Source: Chroococcidiopsis thermalis PCC 7203
Lineage (GTDB): Bacteria > Cyanobacteriota > Cyanobacteriia > Cyanobacteriales > Chroococcidiopsidaceae
Length of the DNA: 64,000 bases
Reading direction: 5' to 3'
Assembly: GCF_000317125.1 (NCBI RefSeq)
Contig: NC_019695.1
Coordinates: 3,336,336 to 3,400,335, forward strand
The position numbers and the translations under genes are program-made. Shown here in pieces: positions 35,547 through 47,248 of this stretch. The stretch's first letter is position 1, and each line of letters opens with the position of its first letter. The notes beneath the pieces are model-generated. The model saw only the letters and a list, made by a program, of their open reading frames with translations, was not told where the DNA came from and did no database searches.

Positions 35547-35984
35547 CTAGATATAGTACATATAATCTAACTGCCGACGAGCGGCAACGCGATCGCACAA
35601 GTCTTGGAGCGTATAGTTTTGCCAAACTGCATTCGCCGCCTGTTCTGCTGATTGCCAAATTTCCTCAACTGCGCCTCGTTCTGCTCCTTCAGCAGTGCTT
35701 TGCTCTACAGAAGATGCGATATCTAATCCTTCAATACATCGCAAAGCATCTAGCAGCGTAATTTGGCGTGGTTCGCGTGCCAGGATGTAACCACCCTTAG
35801 CTCCACGGATACCCTTAATCAGTCCGCCTCGCCGCAATATTGCCAGCAGTTGATCCAAATAACGCTCTGGTATATCTCGTCTGGCTGCTATCTGCCGAAT
35901 TTGGAGCAACTGAGCGCTCTGATAAGCATTCGCCAACTCTAACAGCGCCAGCAGTGCATATTCAGATTTGCTCGAAAGTTCCAT
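35547..35984 (-). CDS. Rrf2-family transcriptional regulator
   Basis: 145 residues. The N-terminal winged helix is typical: MELSSKSEYALLALLELANA, QIAARRDIPERYLDQLLAIL and GGLIKGIRGAKGGYILAR. The three closely spaced Cys used by IscR/NsrR for an Fe-S cluster are missing; only isolated Cys occur (LRCIEG and QDLCDR). It therefore resembles CymR-like or cyanobacterial Rrf2 members that may act through a partner. It lies convergent to the WYL gene (37 nt) and downstream of a sensor kinase. Target genes are not evident. Confidence 0.9.
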   Translation of the reverse strand: MELSSKSEYALLALLELANAYQSAQLLQIRQIAARRDIPERYLDQLLAILRRGGLIKGIRGAKGGYILAREPRQITLLDALRCIEGLDIASSVEQSTAEGAERGAVEEIWQSAEQAANAVWQNYTLQDLCDRVAARRQLDYMYYI

Positions 35985-36137
35985 TGGAAAAACTAGCCGG
36001 AAAGGACGATGTTTTTACTTTAGGTGACAAGATGGCGCGAAACAAATAGAGTTTCTTATCAGCATGATAAACAAAATTCATCGATCCTGACCAGTATCAA
36101 AGCGATCGCATATCCCAGCGACACGAACAAAGCCCCC

Positions 36138-37853
36138 TCAATTTATGGATTGATGCATAGGTAGCGTCACGATAAATTTTGCTCCTTGGCTTGGCTTACT
36201 TTCAGCTGCAATACTGCCACCATGCCGCTCGACAATCTTACGGCAAATTGCCAAACCTATACCCGTACCTTCGTACTCGCTGCGACCGTGCAACCGTTGA
36301 AAAACTTGAAAAATGCGATCGCAATACTTTTGGTCAAAACCAATACCGTTATCCTCAACTGTAATTTGACAAAGATAAGTATTTAGTAAATTCTCAGTTA
36401 ATTGTTCTCGATTATCGATAATTTGACTGTATATCTTCACACGAGGAGGTTCGTTTTTTCGCCGAAATTTGAGGGCGTTGCCAATCAAATTCTGCAATAA
36501 CTGACGCATTTGTAACGGGTCGGCATGAATGCTTGGCAGCTCGCTCAGCTCCACCTGCGCCTCAGTTTGTTGAATTAACACTTCTAAATCTGATAGTACC
36601 TCTTTTGCTACCTTGGCAAGATTCACTGCAACGAAGGGTTGCGCTCTAGTTGTAATTCGTGAAAATACGAGCAAATCGTCAATTAAAATCTGCATTCTCT
36701 GGGCTGCATTTTGCATCCGTCTTATATAGTCAGCCCCCTGTTCGTTCAGCAGCTCGCCATACTTTTCTTGAAGTCTGTTGCCAAATGCTTGAATCTTGCG
36801 CAATGGTTCTTGCAGATCGTGAGAGGCGATCGAGGCAAACTGTTGCAGTTCGGCATTCGATCGCGCTAGCTCCTGAGAGTAGCGAGTTTCTTGTTCTAAA
36901 AGTTGAGCTTGAGTTATAGCAATACCAATTTGATCGGCTAGCTGTCCCAGCAACTCTGTCTCAAAATCAGTCCAGTCTCGCGAGCTACTGCATTGATGAG
37001 CAATTAATAGACCCCAGAGTTCTGCTTTGATCGTAATCGGCACGACCAGTTTTGCTTTAACTTGGAATTGCCGCATAAATTCAACTAAACACGGCGCAAT
37101 GTTTTCTTCCCGTTCCACATCGGCAATGCCGCGAATTCGCCCTTGACAGTAAAGCTGATGGCAATCTTCTGGAAAAACTTCCGCAGCAAATTGCTGTCCC
37201 AGAACTGAGAACCAACCAGGTAGCACTGCCTCAGCAACTGCACTACCAGTACCATCCGATCGCAGGCGATAAATTACGACTCGATCTGCTTGCAGAATCT
37301 TCTGGACTTCGATCGCCGCCGCTTGTAGTATGTCCTCTAACTGAAGTGATTGACGAATTTTCAGCGTCACTTCCGCAAATAATTGCGATCGCTGATACTG
37401 CCGTTGGCGCTGCTCGATCTCCTGCTCTAACTGCACGTTTTGCGCTTGGAGTTGCTTGGTTAGCGATCGCAACCGCAGATGTGTCTGCACCCTTGCCAAA
37501 ACCTCTTCATGCTGTAATGGCTTAGTCACGTAATCGACTGCTCCCACCTGTAAACCCTTCACTTTATCTGCTGTTTCAGATAAGGCAGTCATAAAAATTA
37601 CCGGAATCTCCCGCGTTGATTCACTGGCTTTGAGGCGGCTGCAAGTTTCAAAACCATCTATCCCTGGCATCAAAATATCTAACAGGATCAGATCTGGTGA
37701 GGCATATGCTGCTTTTTGGAGCGCGCTTTCACCATCTTCAGCGATCAAAATTTTGAAACCGTAATTAGTTAAGAAATCGAAAAGGATCTCCAAATTAGTA
37801 GGAGTATCATCGACAACTAGGATCGTGCCTGGTTCGGCAGTAGCCACGCTCAT
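36138..37853 (-). CDS. Hybrid signalling protein REC-GAF-histidine kinase
   Basis: 571 residues, no membrane segment. REC domain about 10-125 (ILVVDDTPTN, phosphoacceptor Asp in LILLDILMPGIDG, conserved Lys in YVTKPL), coiled coil, GAF domain about 170-320 of the phytochrome-like kind (RVVIYRLRSDGTG, KLVVPITIKAELWGLLIAHQ) but without the Cys-His pair of bilin-binding GAFs, HisKA with SIASHDLQEPLRKI (about 343) and a HATPase_c (NLIGNALKF, DNGIGF, GTGIGLAICRKIVERHGG). It follows the 2004-residue kinase by only 8 nt and is likely cotranscribed with it, so it may receive phosphate from it. Confidence 0.9.
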   Translation of the reverse strand: MSVATAEPGTILVVDDTPTNLEILFDFLTNYGFKILIAEDGESALQKAAYASPDLILLDILMPGIDGFETCSRLKASESTREIPVIFMTALSETADKVKGLQVGAVDYVTKPLQHEEVLARVQTHLRLRSLTKQLQAQNVQLEQEIEQRQRQYQRSQLFAEVTLKIRQSLQLEDILQAAAIEVQKILQADRVVIYRLRSDGTGSAVAEAVLPGWFSVLGQQFAAEVFPEDCHQLYCQGRIRGIADVEREENIAPCLVEFMRQFQVKAKLVVPITIKAELWGLLIAHQCSSSRDWTDFETELLGQLADQIGIAITQAQLLEQETRYSQELARSNAELQQFASIASHDLQEPLRKIQAFGNRLQEKYGELLNEQGADYIRRMQNAAQRMQILIDDLLVFSRITTRAQPFVAVNLAKVAKEVLSDLEVLIQQTEAQVELSELPSIHADPLQMRQLLQNLIGNALKFRRKNEPPRVKIYSQIIDNREQLTENLLNTYLCQITVEDNGIGFDQKYCDRIFQVFQRLHGRSEYEGTGIGLAICRKIVERHGGSIAAESKPSQGAKFIVTLPMHQSIN

Positions 37854-37861
37854 TCATGCCT

Positions 37862-40800
37862 CTAGATATCTAAGTATTTTTTCACAAACTCCAGAATTTG
37901 TTTCTCTTTATAACTTTTAGCGAGTTGACGCAGATGCAGCGCAAATGGTCTGTATCGTCGATCTAATGCTTCAATTCTAACGGCTTGTTCTATAATGCCT
38001 CGAATGTCACCTCTCATTGCCAGATCGAGTAACTTCACCATCTCCTCGGCTGGAGGAGGAACGATCGCACCTGTTGCCAGTTCGCTTGCTGAGGAATTAT
38101 CTAAAGCTTTCTCTGTCGATTCTTCCTCATAAATCCATTGCAAACCTAAGTGAATCCTTAATTTTTCTAATAAATCTGTCTCGCGAACTGGCTTTGGCAG
38201 AAAATCATCGCAACCGACTGCTTGACTCTGCTGCCGATCGAAATCGAACACGCTAGCTGAGATTGCGATCGCCACTACGCCTGTTAACTCTGGCAATGTC
38301 CTGAGATGACGAGTCACTTCAAACCCATCCATCCCAGGCATGACCAAATCGAGGATGACACAATCAGGCTGAAACGCCTGCGCCTTAGCCAAACCATCAA
38401 GACCGTCGATCGCTTCTAACACTTCAAACCCCAATGGCTCTAGCATATTAACTATGACAGAACGGTTCGACCATTTATCGTCTATTACCAACACTTTCAA
38501 TTTGTTGCCTTGAAAACCGATAATTCTTTGTTTACTTATATTAGTAACTTCAGCTAATTGGTAAATTCTCGGTAATTCTAGCTCGAACCAAAAAACACTC
38601 CCTTGACCCAAAGTACTCTTGACTTTGATGTCACCACCCATCTTTTGCACCAACTGCTTGCTGATTGCCAAACCCAATCCCGTTCCTTCAACGCGATCGC
38701 GATGCCTGCCTACCTGCTGAAACGGTAAGAAAATTTCTTCTAACTGTTCTACTGCCATGCCAATTCCAGTATCTTCTACTTGAAACCGCAGCTTTCCAGC
38801 GCGATCGCTCACTTTGAAAGTCACGCTACCTTTTTCGGTAAACTTAACGGCATTGCCCAACAGATTCAGCAAGACTTGCCGCAGTCTTTTCTCGTCAGCA
38901 CGAATAAATTGCGGTAGGTTAGACAGCTCGTAAGTTAAACAAATGCCTTTTGGCTCGGCGCGAATTTGACAGATATCGACAATCCCCGCTAGAAATTCTA
39001 AAAAATTGAAATCGTGACAATCGAGTTCCATTTTTTGGGCTTCGATTTTGGAGATGTCTAGAATATCGTCGATCAAAGTCAGCAAGTGATCGCCACAGCG
39101 ATGAATGATATCCAAACCATTCTTTTGTTGCTCGGTCAAAGCTTTTTCTTTCTTGAGAATTTGAGCGTAACCCAAAATGCCATTTAGCGGTGTGCGGAGT
39201 TCGTGGCTCATATTGGCTAAAAATTCACTCTTAGCCTGACTTGCAGCCTCGGCTGCTATTTCTGCTCGCTGGCGATCGCCAATCTCCTGTTGCAGTTGCA
39301 CGTTTTTTGCTTGTAGTTCTAACGTCCGCTCGGCAACTTTTGTTTCTAGAGACTGGTTATAATTTTCTAAATCGTGATAAAGACGAGCGTTTTCGATTGA
39401 AATTGCGGCTTGAGCAGATAGCAGTTGTAAAATTTCCAGGCGATCGGGTGTAAAAGCTCCAGTTGTGAGATTGTTTTCTAGGTAGAGAATCCCCGTCAGT
39501 TTCCCCTGGTGCAAAATTGGCGTGCATAAAATTGATTTTGGTTGGCGAGCGACAATGTAAGAATCGCTAGCAAAGATTTCCTTATCAGTTGCATCATTTA
39601 AAACTACAGATTCTAGAGTTCTAGCTACATAATTGATCGCAGAAATAGGCAGGATAGGATGATTCTCAAATGTTTCCGATATTCTGAAAGGGAGCGCTTC
39701 CCGCACCGCAATTTCATCTAGATCAATTCCTCCAGCCGTTTCAATGTAAAGTTCTCCCGCCTTATCTAAGATTAAATATCCTTTTTCTGCCCCTGCATTT
39801 TCTAGCACTATTTGCATGAGTTTAGTCAGCAAATTATCGAAAACAATTTCACCTGAAACTGCTTGTGAAGCTTTTATCACAGTTGCCAAATCTAGATTTT
39901 TGGGGTTTTCAATCGAGATAGGGCTTAAGGATTGACTAACATTGTCAAGAACGGCTTCTTGCTTCGGAAATCGCACAAGAATTTGGGGATATTTTATTTC
40001 TATATCTTTAACTTTTGCCGTGGCTCCCCAATGTAGATAACCGTAGTAAGCTTCGACTAAATAAACTTGAGCGATTTTATCTCTGCCTTGTGAAAAATAA
40101 AATTTGGCTGCTAATTCATTTGCTAAGGCTTCTTCTTGAATATAGCCATGCTCTCTAGCTCCAGCAACTGCGCGATCGTAAGACTCCATAGCTTGCCAAT
40201 ATTGACCTAATACCCGCGCTTGCTCTGCTTCTACTAATTCGTACTTATGCTGAAAATTCATCGGGGCATAGCCTGCCCATTTTTGCATCTTTTTCTGGTT
40301 ATTGAGTACTCTGTCTAGAAGTTGTTCTTGTTGCGATCGCGATGCTGAGGGATACATGGCAATTTGTGCCAGAGAATCGTAGAAATAGAAGACTGGCACA
40401 ACCAGAAATGCTTTGACTCCATCTAAATACTGTACGGCTCGATCTGCATTTTCTAACGCTTGCTCGTACTCGCCAAATAAATAACAAAGAATCAGTTTGT
40501 TTATATAAAAATAGTGCAGTCCGGTGCGATCGTTGGCTTTCTGTAATAGCGGTAGCGATCGCTCTTCGTTGTACGCTTTACCTAACAAACAGCAACGATT
40601 TTGAGTTGGTTCGAGTAAGTTAGCTACTGACTGCTGAAAGATTTGATTCCAACTTAAGGCATTTTCTTGCTTTAACTGAAGCAGAGCATCGCTGACGTTT
40701 GCCATGTCTCGCTCCAGATTTGCCAGTTCCTGACCCGTAAAATAAGAATATTGGCATCTTTGCATGGCAGCATAGCCACCATATTCAAAATGCCCGTTTT

Positions 40801-43800
40801 CCAATCCATTTTGATATCCATTCAGTAGCAGTGGCAAAGTCTCTTTAGCGTGTACTTTTCCATGCATCGTACACGATCCGGCGACAAAAAATACACTAGT
40901 TTTGAGTTCTAGGGTGTTGAATCGTTCCACTAAGTTTAAAGCCAACTTACCAAATTGATAAGCCGACTCAACATCCTCAACTATGCCGTTTAAAATCACG
41001 CCGTAACAAACATAACCGTAAGCCGAAAAAGGTGTATTGCCAAATTCCAGCGATAAATTCACCTGTTCGCAGACAACCAAGGGAAATAACATCGGTGCGG
41101 CTTGATAGGTGGGAGAACCTAAGCTGGTTAGCATTCTGATGGCTGCTAGCTTATCAACCTCAGTCATTAACGGTAGGTTAATCAAGTCTTCGATATTTTT
41201 CCCAGCCAAATTTGTTGCTGTGCGGCTGAGTGCGTGTTGCAAATCTAAGGGACTAGGCGACTGAGGTAATCTTACCCCTAGCAGTTCCAGTGCTTGTAAG
41301 CCAATGGCGATCGCTTCTAGTTGTTTGACTTGCGCCATGCAAGTTTGAATTTTGACTTCATAAACTTTCATTTTGTCAATGGGAGATTTTGCCTGTTGTA
41401 AGACAATCGTTGCCCATTGCTCCATTTGCTCGAAGTCGCCATTCAGGTAAGCTGTTTCTACCGCTGATTCGTAGAGTGCCAGTGTTAGCTCGTACTGATT
41501 CTGCCAGCTATTTGCTGTTAATAATCCCAAACCCATTTTAAAGTAGCGCATAGCAGACTCATACGCTGTTGCTGCTTTCGCTTTCTGACCTGCGATCAGG
41601 TTGAGTTCGGCTAGCTCGGATTTTTCCGCGTCTAAAGTGAGTAAGTCAGCACCGTAATTTAGGTGATTGACTAAAGCAAAAATATTTTCTTTTCGTTCTT
41701 CAATTGCAGTATTTTTAAGTAATAATTGACCTATTTTTAAATGAGTTGCTTGTTTTTGTGAATCGGGAATGAGAGAATAAGCTGCTTGCTGGACGCGATC
41801 GTGTAAAAATTTGTAACTAACTTTTAATGGTTTAACTAATAAAATTTTTGAGGTATCTGGCTCGATAACTAGCGGAATTTTATAGGCTTCAGAAAGGGGT
41901 GAAATTAGATTTACTTGTAGGGCTTCCCATAAATCTTTCGCAGTTTCCAATAAAGATTTCTCATTGACAATGGCTAAAATATCTAATGTAAATTTATCTC
42001 CAATACAGGCAGCAAACTTCAGAACTTTCTGCGTCTTTGGTGATAATTTTTGAATTTGGCTAACCATTAATTCCACAACATTGTTAGTAATATCAATTTC
42101 TTGAAGCACATGAATGTCCCACTGCCAGCCAGCGCGATCGAAATCAAATGTCAACAGTTTTTCTTGATATAGAGATTTTAGTAGTTGAGTTAAGAAAAAA
42201 GGATTACCTTGAGTTTTCTTAAAAACTAATTCAGCCAGCGCCTTAGTTGTAGTCGTGTTCGTGCGGAGAGTATCGGCAATTAATTGGTTAGTGTGAATAA
42301 TTTGTAAAGGCTGAAGGACAATATTGTTCGTTACGACATGAGCTTGTTGAATCTCAGCCAGAGTTGATATGAGAGGATGAGAGCTATTAACTTCATTATC
42401 GCGATAAGCTCCAATTAATAATAAATATTGACTATGCGAGTCACAAACAAGCAACTGAATCAGTTTTAAAGAAGCTAGATCGACCCATTGTAAGTCATCT
42501 AAAAAGATAACTAGCGGATGTTCTGGTTGAGTAAATACGTGAATAAATTGTCGAAATACTCGATTAAATCGGTTTTGGGATTCAGTGATTCCTAAACTAG
42601 GAACTGCTGGCTGCACGCCAATAATACGTTCGACTTCAGGGATAACGTCAATAATTATCTGACCATTAGAACCTAAAGCTGTCAAAAGTTTTGCTTGCCA
42701 ACTGGCAATGCGATCGCTACTTTCGGTCAGTAATTGCCGGATTAATTCTTGAAACGCTTGAATTAAAGAAGCATAAGGAATATTTCGCTTAAATTGGTCA
42801 AATTTTCCCGAAATAAAATATCCCCGCGCTCCCACAATTGGTCTATGAACTTCGTTAACTAAAGAAGATTTACCAACCCCAGAATAACCGCTGACTAACA
42901 TCATCTCCGTCGCACCTCGACTGACGCGATCGAAAGCATCTATGAGAGTTGCAACTTCTCGTTCGCGACCGTAAAGTTTTTGGGGAATTAGAAATTGACT
43001 AGATAAATCGAGTTGACCTGCACGGAAGGAAGAAATTTTCTGGGTTGTCTGTAACATTCTCAGACAAGTTTCTAAGTCAGCCTTTAAACCCAATGCACTT
43101 TGGTAGCGGTCTTCTGCCGTTTTTGCTAGCAATTTCATCACGATTTGGGCGATCGCTGGCGGAATTTCTGGTTGATGTTCTCTAGGCGATATTGCGGCTT
43201 TAGCAATATGAGAGTGAATAAGTTCTAGTGGATTGTTTGCCTGAAATGGTAACTGTCCTGTCAGCATTTCATAGAAAGTCACACCTAATGAATAAAAGTC
43301 AGTTCGGTAATCGAGCGCGCGGTTCATCCTACCAGTTTGCTCTGGTGAGATATAGGCTAGATTGCCTTCCAACAATTCAGGATGACGAATGGTCTGATTC
43401 TCTATAGGCAAGCGTGAAGCAAGGCTAAGATCGATAAAGATCGCTTGACCTGTTTCGGGATTAACTAAGATATTGCAGGGCTGAATATCTTTATGAATAA
43501 TGTTGTGTTGATGCAGCTGAGCGACGGCTGAAACTAATTGAATAGCGATTGATAAAAAGCTAATTAATCCAATTTTTTTTTGCGATTCAAGCAGTCTTTT
43601 TAAAGATATCCCTGAAAAATCTGCATAGATTAGGGCTAAGCCGCTTTGATAACTCTCCAAAGCCAATGGTTGAACGAACCCTGTTAGTTTCAGGTCGTGA
43701 AGAATGTTATACTCGTGTTTTAAGTAAGTCAGCTCTTCTATAGATGTACGCTCGGCTTTTGGAGTTTTAATAATAACTGAGGTTTTGTCTGTATCCCTAT

Positions 43801-43876
43801 AAGCACGATAAACAGTCGTGTTAGTGCATTCAGTTATAACTTCTAGTAGCGTGTAACCCGCGATCGCCATGCTCAT
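37862..43876 (-). CDS. Ser/Thr kinase-ATPase-GAF-histidine kinase-REC fusion
   Basis: 2004 residues. Order: protein kinase domain (about 1-270; IIKTPK, catalytic loop [13 protein letters not shown] replaced by DLS, APE-like AYISPEQ), a STAND/AAA-like ATPase (about 300-520; Walker [13 protein letters not shown], Walker [13 protein letters not shown]), a long helical TPR-like part (about 600-1290), GAF (about 1330-1500), coiled coil, HisKA with [12 protein letters not shown] (about 1556), HATPase_c and a C-terminal REC ([14 protein letters not shown], about 1840). Such trifunctional kinases are a cyanobacterial speciality; signals are unknown. The odd DFG site could lower kinase activity. Downstream hybrid kinase follows after 8 nt. 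Confidence 0.93.
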   Translation of the reverse strand: MSMAIAGYTLLEVITECTNTTVYRAYRDTDKTSVIIKTPKAERTSIEELTYLKHEYNILHDLKLTGFVQPLALESYQSGLALIYADFSGISLKRLLESQKKIGLISFLSIAIQLVSAVAQLHQHNIIHKDIQPCNILVNPETGQAIFIDLSLASRLPIENQTIRHPELLEGNLAYISPEQTGRMNRALDYRTDFYSLGVTFYEMLTGQLPFQANNPLELIHSHIAKAAISPREHQPEIPPAIAQIVMKLLAKTAEDRYQSALGLKADLETCLRMLQTTQKISSFRAGQLDLSSQFLIPQKLYGREREVATLIDAFDRVSRGATEMMLVSGYSGVGKSSLVNEVHRPIVGARGYFISGKFDQFKRNIPYASLIQAFQELIRQLLTESSDRIASWQAKLLTALGSNGQIIIDVIPEVERIIGVQPAVPSLGITESQNRFNRVFRQFIHVFTQPEHPLVIFLDDLQWVDLASLKLIQLLVCDSHSQYLLLIGAYRDNEVNSSHPLISTLAEIQQAHVVTNNIVLQPLQIIHTNQLIADTLRTNTTTTKALAELVFKKTQGNPFFLTQLLKSLYQEKLLTFDFDRAGWQWDIHVLQEIDITNNVVELMVSQIQKLSPKTQKVLKFAACIGDKFTLDILAIVNEKSLLETAKDLWEALQVNLISPLSEAYKIPLVIEPDTSKILLVKPLKVSYKFLHDRVQQAAYSLIPDSQKQATHLKIGQLLLKNTAIEERKENIFALVNHLNYGADLLTLDAEKSELAELNLIAGQKAKAATAYESAMRYFKMGLGLLTANSWQNQYELTLALYESAVETAYLNGDFEQMEQWATIVLQQAKSPIDKMKVYEVKIQTCMAQVKQLEAIAIGLQALELLGVRLPQSPSPLDLQHALSRTATNLAGKNIEDLINLPLMTEVDKLAAIRMLTSLGSPTYQAAPMLFPLVVCEQVNLSLEFGNTPFSAYGYVCYGVILNGIVEDVESAYQFGKLALNLVERFNTLELKTSVFFVAGSCTMHGKVHAKETLPLLLNGYQNGLENGHFEYGGYAAMQRCQYSYFTGQELANLERDMANVSDALLQLKQENALSWNQIFQQSVANLLEPTQNRCCLLGKAYNEERSLPLLQKANDRTGLHYFYINKLILCYLFGEYEQALENADRAVQYLDGVKAFLVVPVFYFYDSLAQIAMYPSASRSQQEQLLDRVLNNQKKMQKWAGYAPMNFQHKYELVEAEQARVLGQYWQAMESYDRAVAGAREHGYIQEEALANELAAKFYFSQGRDKIAQVYLVEAYYGYLHWGATAKVKDIEIKYPQILVRFPKQEAVLDNVSQSLSPISIENPKNLDLATVIKASQAVSGEIVFDNLLTKLMQIVLENAGAEKGYLILDKAGELYIETAGGIDLDEIAVREALPFRISETFENHPILPISAINYVARTLESVVLNDATDKEIFASDSYIVARQPKSILCTPILHQGKLTGILYLENNLTTGAFTPDRLEILQLLSAQAAISIENARLYHDLENYNQSLETKVAERTLELQAKNVQLQQEIGDRQRAEIAAEAASQAKSEFLANMSHELRTPLNGILGYAQILKKEKALTEQQKNGLDIIHRCGDHLLTLIDDILDISKIEAQKMELDCHDFNFLEFLAGIVDICQIRAEPKGICLTYELSNLPQFIRADEKRLRQVLLNLLGNAVKFTEKGSVTFKVSDRAGKLRFQVEDTGIGMAVEQLEEIFLPFQQVGRHRDRVEGTGLGLAISKQLVQKMGGDIKVKSTLGQGSVFWFELELPRIYQLAEVTNISKQRIIGFQGNKLKVLVIDDKWSNRSVIVNMLEPLGFEVLEAIDGLDGLAKAQAFQPDCVILDLVMPGMDGFEVTRHLRTLPELTGVVAIAISASVFDFDRQQSQAVGCDDFLPKPVRETDLLEKLRIHLGLQWIYEEESTEKALDNSSASELATGAIVPPPAEEMVKLLDLAMRGDIRGIIEQAVRIEALDRRYRPFALHLRQLAKSYKEKQILEFVKKYLDI

Positions 43877-44267
43877 ATTCTGGTTGCACTAATGGAGTAA
43901 AAGTTTTAATGGATGTCAATCGATTCGATACGTTTTTCAATAATGAAAACTCAGTTTTCATAATAGCCAGTCAATAATTCTAGCAAACCTCACAGCTTCC
44001 AAGCTTTTTGTCAAGAAAAGCTTAAACTTCGAGCCGAGCGAATTTACGCGATCGCACTCACCCGCTCATCCAGCATCGAGAGACTGCAAGAGCTATTTTT
44101 ATGAAAACGAATTTGTACTGTCTTTCTCAAGGAAGATGTTAGTAATTCAACAGTAGGATAAATTTTTTGTGTCAAAAATACTCATTTGAGTGTATCAAAC
44201 GATCGCCTAATAATTAGAAGTACTATTCCTTAGTTCAAATTACTCAAATAACTCGATAGAGATTTGC
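43877..44267. other. Divergent intergenic region
   Basis: 391 nt between the giant kinase (minus) and the MscS gene (plus). AAGCTTTT (44001-44008) and AAAAGCTT (44016-44023) form an inverted repeat with a 7-nt loop. The rest is AT-rich and unique and should hold both promoters. No gene is seen. Confidence 0.6.
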
Positions 44268-45893
44268 ATGGTTCGTTCTCGCCGTTTTCGATTCGCATCT
44301 AACTTCATAAGTGCAATTATTGCTATAGTCCTAGCCTTGGGATTGTGGTTTCCCGCGATCGCCCAGACACCTACAAAAGTCCCTGTCGTGCTAGACGGAC
44401 AGCCAATCTTTCAAGTCAGCAATTCAGGACAATACAGCGCTCGGGAACGAGCAGAGGCGATCGCTAAACAACTACAAAATGTAGTTCAAGCCGATCGACC
44501 GATCCAAGTAGAAATTGAACAACGCAACCAGTTACCGACAATTTTATTAAACGATCGCTACCTGCTGACAGTTACAGAACGAGATGCAATTCCAGGTAGC
44601 ACGCCACAAGAGCAAGCAAGCCAATGGGTGCAGCAAATTCAGGAGGCATTGGAGCGAGCAAAAACGGAAAGAACGACAGCTTATCTTTGGCAAACTATTC
44701 TTTTAGCAGCAGGAATTGTCCTGATAGCTGCTGCTTTAACTTGGGGATTGGGATGGATTAAGCATCGTTTCTTTCAAGCGGCTCAAGAGCAATTAACTGC
44801 TAGTACGGAAGCAGATGCCGATCGCCAACCACTACGCATACTAGAATTTTTGTTCAAACTCGTGTTAGCGATCGCGCGGATTGGGCTTTGGGTAGGGGTT
44901 GTCCTTTACATCACGAACTTGTTTCCCTTTACGCGGCAGTGGAGTTACCAAATTGCTAGCGTTCTTACGACTAGTCTGGCATCACCCATTCTGACGTTGA
45001 GCAATAACTCATACTCTGTCATCGACTTGGTAATTTTAGCCGGATTGCTGTTTGGCTTAGTTATCTTTGCTGGAATTGTCACCAATCTGTTTCGCTCTCG
45101 CGTGCTGCGGTATGCTGGCATCAATCGCGGCGCTCAGGAAGCGATCGCCATTCTTGCGAAATACGGTCTGATCTTTGTTGGCTCGCTGGTATTGCTGCAA
45201 ATCTGGGGACTTGATATTAGTTCTTTAGCGATCGTTGCCAGTGCCTTAAGTGTGGGGATTGGTTTCGGCTTGCAGGATATTGCCAAAAATTTCGGTAGCG
45301 GGATCGTATTGGTGTTCGAGCGCCCAATTCAGGTGGGGGATTTTGTTGAAGTAGGAGACTATAAAGGAACTGTCGAGCGGATTGGAGCCAGAAGCACTGA
45401 AATTCGCACCCTCGATCGCGTTTCGATCATCGTGCCGAATTCCCGCTTTCTCGAAAATGAAGTGATCAACTGGAGCCACCATAACCCAATCTCGCGCCTC
45501 CATCTCCCGGTTGGCGTTGCCTATGGTTGCGATGCCAAAGCTGTAGAAGCCGCTTTGCTAGAAGCAGCTCGCAACCATCCCAAGGTGTTAAAGTCTCCCC
45601 CGCCCCAAGTGCTGTTTAAAAGCTTTGGTGACAGCGCCCTAGATTTTGAATTATTGGTTTGGACTAAGGAACCGGAACGGCAATTTTTACTCACTAGCGA
45701 TCTGTACTATAAAATTTATGACGTGCTGAACCAAAAAGAAATTGAGATCCCTTTTCCACAGCACGATCTCCACTTGCGTTCTGGAACGGTGGGACTTTCA
45801 CCACAAGTCGAGTCAGCTTTAACTCAAATGCTGACACGTTGGCACAATAACGGCGATCGCCATTCCCAGACTTCAGGTGATGGCAAATCGTAA
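44268..45893 (+). CDS. Mechanosensitive channel, MscS family
   Basis: 541 residues. A signal-peptide-like start (about 1-33, ending PAIAQT) precedes a periplasmic domain of about 100 residues, then membrane segments near 142-162, 198-222, 258-280 and 305-340. The MscS pore helix and beta-domain signature follows: VGIGFGLQDIAKNFGSGIVL, VFERPIQVGDFVEVGDYKGT and IGARSTEIRTLDRVSIIVPN. The C-terminal vestibule domain (about 430-515) is present. It releases solutes on hypo-osmotic shock. It is convergent with the two-component kinase gene. Confidence 0.93.
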   Translation: MVRSRRFRFASNFISAIIAIVLALGLWFPAIAQTPTKVPVVLDGQPIFQVSNSGQYSARERAEAIAKQLQNVVQADRPIQVEIEQRNQLPTILLNDRYLLTVTERDAIPGSTPQEQASQWVQQIQEALERAKTERTTAYLWQTILLAAGIVLIAAALTWGLGWIKHRFFQAAQEQLTASTEADADRQPLRILEFLFKLVLAIARIGLWVGVVLYITNLFPFTRQWSYQIASVLTTSLASPILTLSNNSYSVIDLVILAGLLFGLVIFAGIVTNLFRSRVLRYAGINRGAQEAIAILAKYGLIFVGSLVLLQIWGLDISSLAIVASALSVGIGFGLQDIAKNFGSGIVLVFERPIQVGDFVEVGDYKGTVERIGARSTEIRTLDRVSIIVPNSRFLENEVINWSHHNPISRLHLPVGVAYGCDAKAVEAALLEAARNHPKVLKSPPPQVLFKSFGDSALDFELLVWTKEPERQFLLTSDLYYKIYDVLNQKEIEIPFPQHDLHLRSGTVGLSPQVESALTQMLTRWHNNGDRHSQTSGDGKS

Positions 45894-45931
45894 TTGGGAG
45901 GTTGTATATCTGCTCTCTGCTCGTGCGCTCC

Positions 45932-47248
45932 CTACAGTGTCGCAACTCCTAGTGGTAATCGAACGGTAAAGGTACTGCCTTTGCCCAACTCGCTGTGTAC
46001 CTCCAAGCTGCCCTTGTGTGCTTGAACGATCGCCATTGCAATCGCCAATCCCAAACCAGAACCACCAGTCATCCTAGAGCGATCGCTATTCACGCGATAA
46101 AAGCGATCGAAAATCCGCTGCTGATGTTCTGGTGCAATCCCGATACCTGTATCTACAACTCGAATGATGGCGCGATCGTCCTCTTTGTCTAAAATCGCCC
46201 TAACACAACCGCCTGTAGGGGTGTATTGAATAGCATTAACCATCAAGTTAGTCACCAGACGATACATCTGCTCTTCATCCCCGACGATCTGTAATGGCTT
46301 ATAGACTTTAATTTCAGCTTTCAACGTGACTGCTGCGGCAAGCCCCAGAGATTCCAGTTCTTCTACCAAATCGCTAATAATATCGTTAAGACAACAAAGT
46401 TGATGTCGCACTGGTAAAGATTGACGCTCCATACGCGATAGGAGTAGCAAATCTGCAACTAATGCCGTGAGTCGTTGGTTCTGACGGTTGACGGTTTGCA
46501 AAATCTCGCGTGCTTCTGGTTCGGGCAAATGGGGCGATCGCAGTGCCGATTCAACGGTTGCTGACAGTGCAGCTAGTGGAGTTCGCAGCTCGTGAGCGGC
46601 ATCAGCCGTAAACTGTTGAATCTGTTGGTATGACTGGTATACTGGCTGCATGGCTCTACCTGCCAGCCACCAACTCGAAACCGCTACGAGCATAATCGCA
46701 CTTGGCAACCCCAGCAACAACACTAACTTGACATTGGCTAAATAAGCGTCCACGTCGCTGAGGCTGCGTCCTACTTGTATGTATCCCCAAGGGCGATTGT
46801 CTTGAGTATGCAGCGATAGAGAAATTTGGTGGTAGCGATTTCCTTGACTGTCGGTTAAGGTTTGCCACATGGGTTCTCCTGACGTTAAAGGTAAACCATC
46901 TGGTAAGAAACCCAGAGCAGCGACATTCTCTCCCGAAAGACTTAAAAACCTAGCATAGTAGTCGCCCTGGTGAATTGCCCCTAATACGTGGCGTTTATCC
47001 CTCTGTGATATTTGTAGCAACTGTTGAATTGTTGGTTCTAAACGTCCTGGTTGCCGTAAATCTTTTTCAACATCGTCGTGTAGCGTACCAGCGACAACCT
47101 CTATCTCTCGGTCGAGAGTTTGCCAATGAGCGTGGATAATTGCCCGCTCGACTCCAAAGCCAAGTAGACCGAGAATAAAGCTCATGACAGAAGCATACCA
47201 AATTGCAAGTTGCCAGCGAGTTTGAGAAAAAAGCTTATTTTGCTGCAT
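45932..47248 (-). CDS. rppB: Sensor histidine kinase, RppB/NrsS/CopS type
   Basis: 438 residues. Two membrane segments (about 14-36 and 172-195) bracket a periplasmic sensor of about 135 residues. The kinase core has the H-box DAAHELRTPLAALS (about 218), N-box NLMVNAIQYTP, VVDTGIGIAPEHQQ and GGSGLGLAIAMAIVQAHKG. It resembles the nickel/redox kinase RppB (NrsS) and is distantly like CopS of Synechocystis. The start overlaps the response-regulator gene by 14 nt. Given the pump genes further upstream on the same strand, metal sensing is likely; the metal cannot be read from the sequence. Confidence 0.88.
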   Translation of the reverse strand: MQQNKLFSQTRWQLAIWYASVMSFILGLLGFGVERAIIHAHWQTLDREIEVVAGTLHDDVEKDLRQPGRLEPTIQQLLQISQRDKRHVLGAIHQGDYYARFLSLSGENVAALGFLPDGLPLTSGEPMWQTLTDSQGNRYHQISLSLHTQDNRPWGYIQVGRSLSDVDAYLANVKLVLLLGLPSAIMLVAVSSWWLAGRAMQPVYQSYQQIQQFTADAAHELRTPLAALSATVESALRSPHLPEPEAREILQTVNRQNQRLTALVADLLLLSRMERQSLPVRHQLCCLNDIISDLVEELESLGLAAAVTLKAEIKVYKPLQIVGDEEQMYRLVTNLMVNAIQYTPTGGCVRAILDKEDDRAIIRVVDTGIGIAPEHQQRIFDRFYRVNSDRSRMTGGSGLGLAIAMAIVQAHKGSLEVHSELGKGSTFTVRLPLGVATL

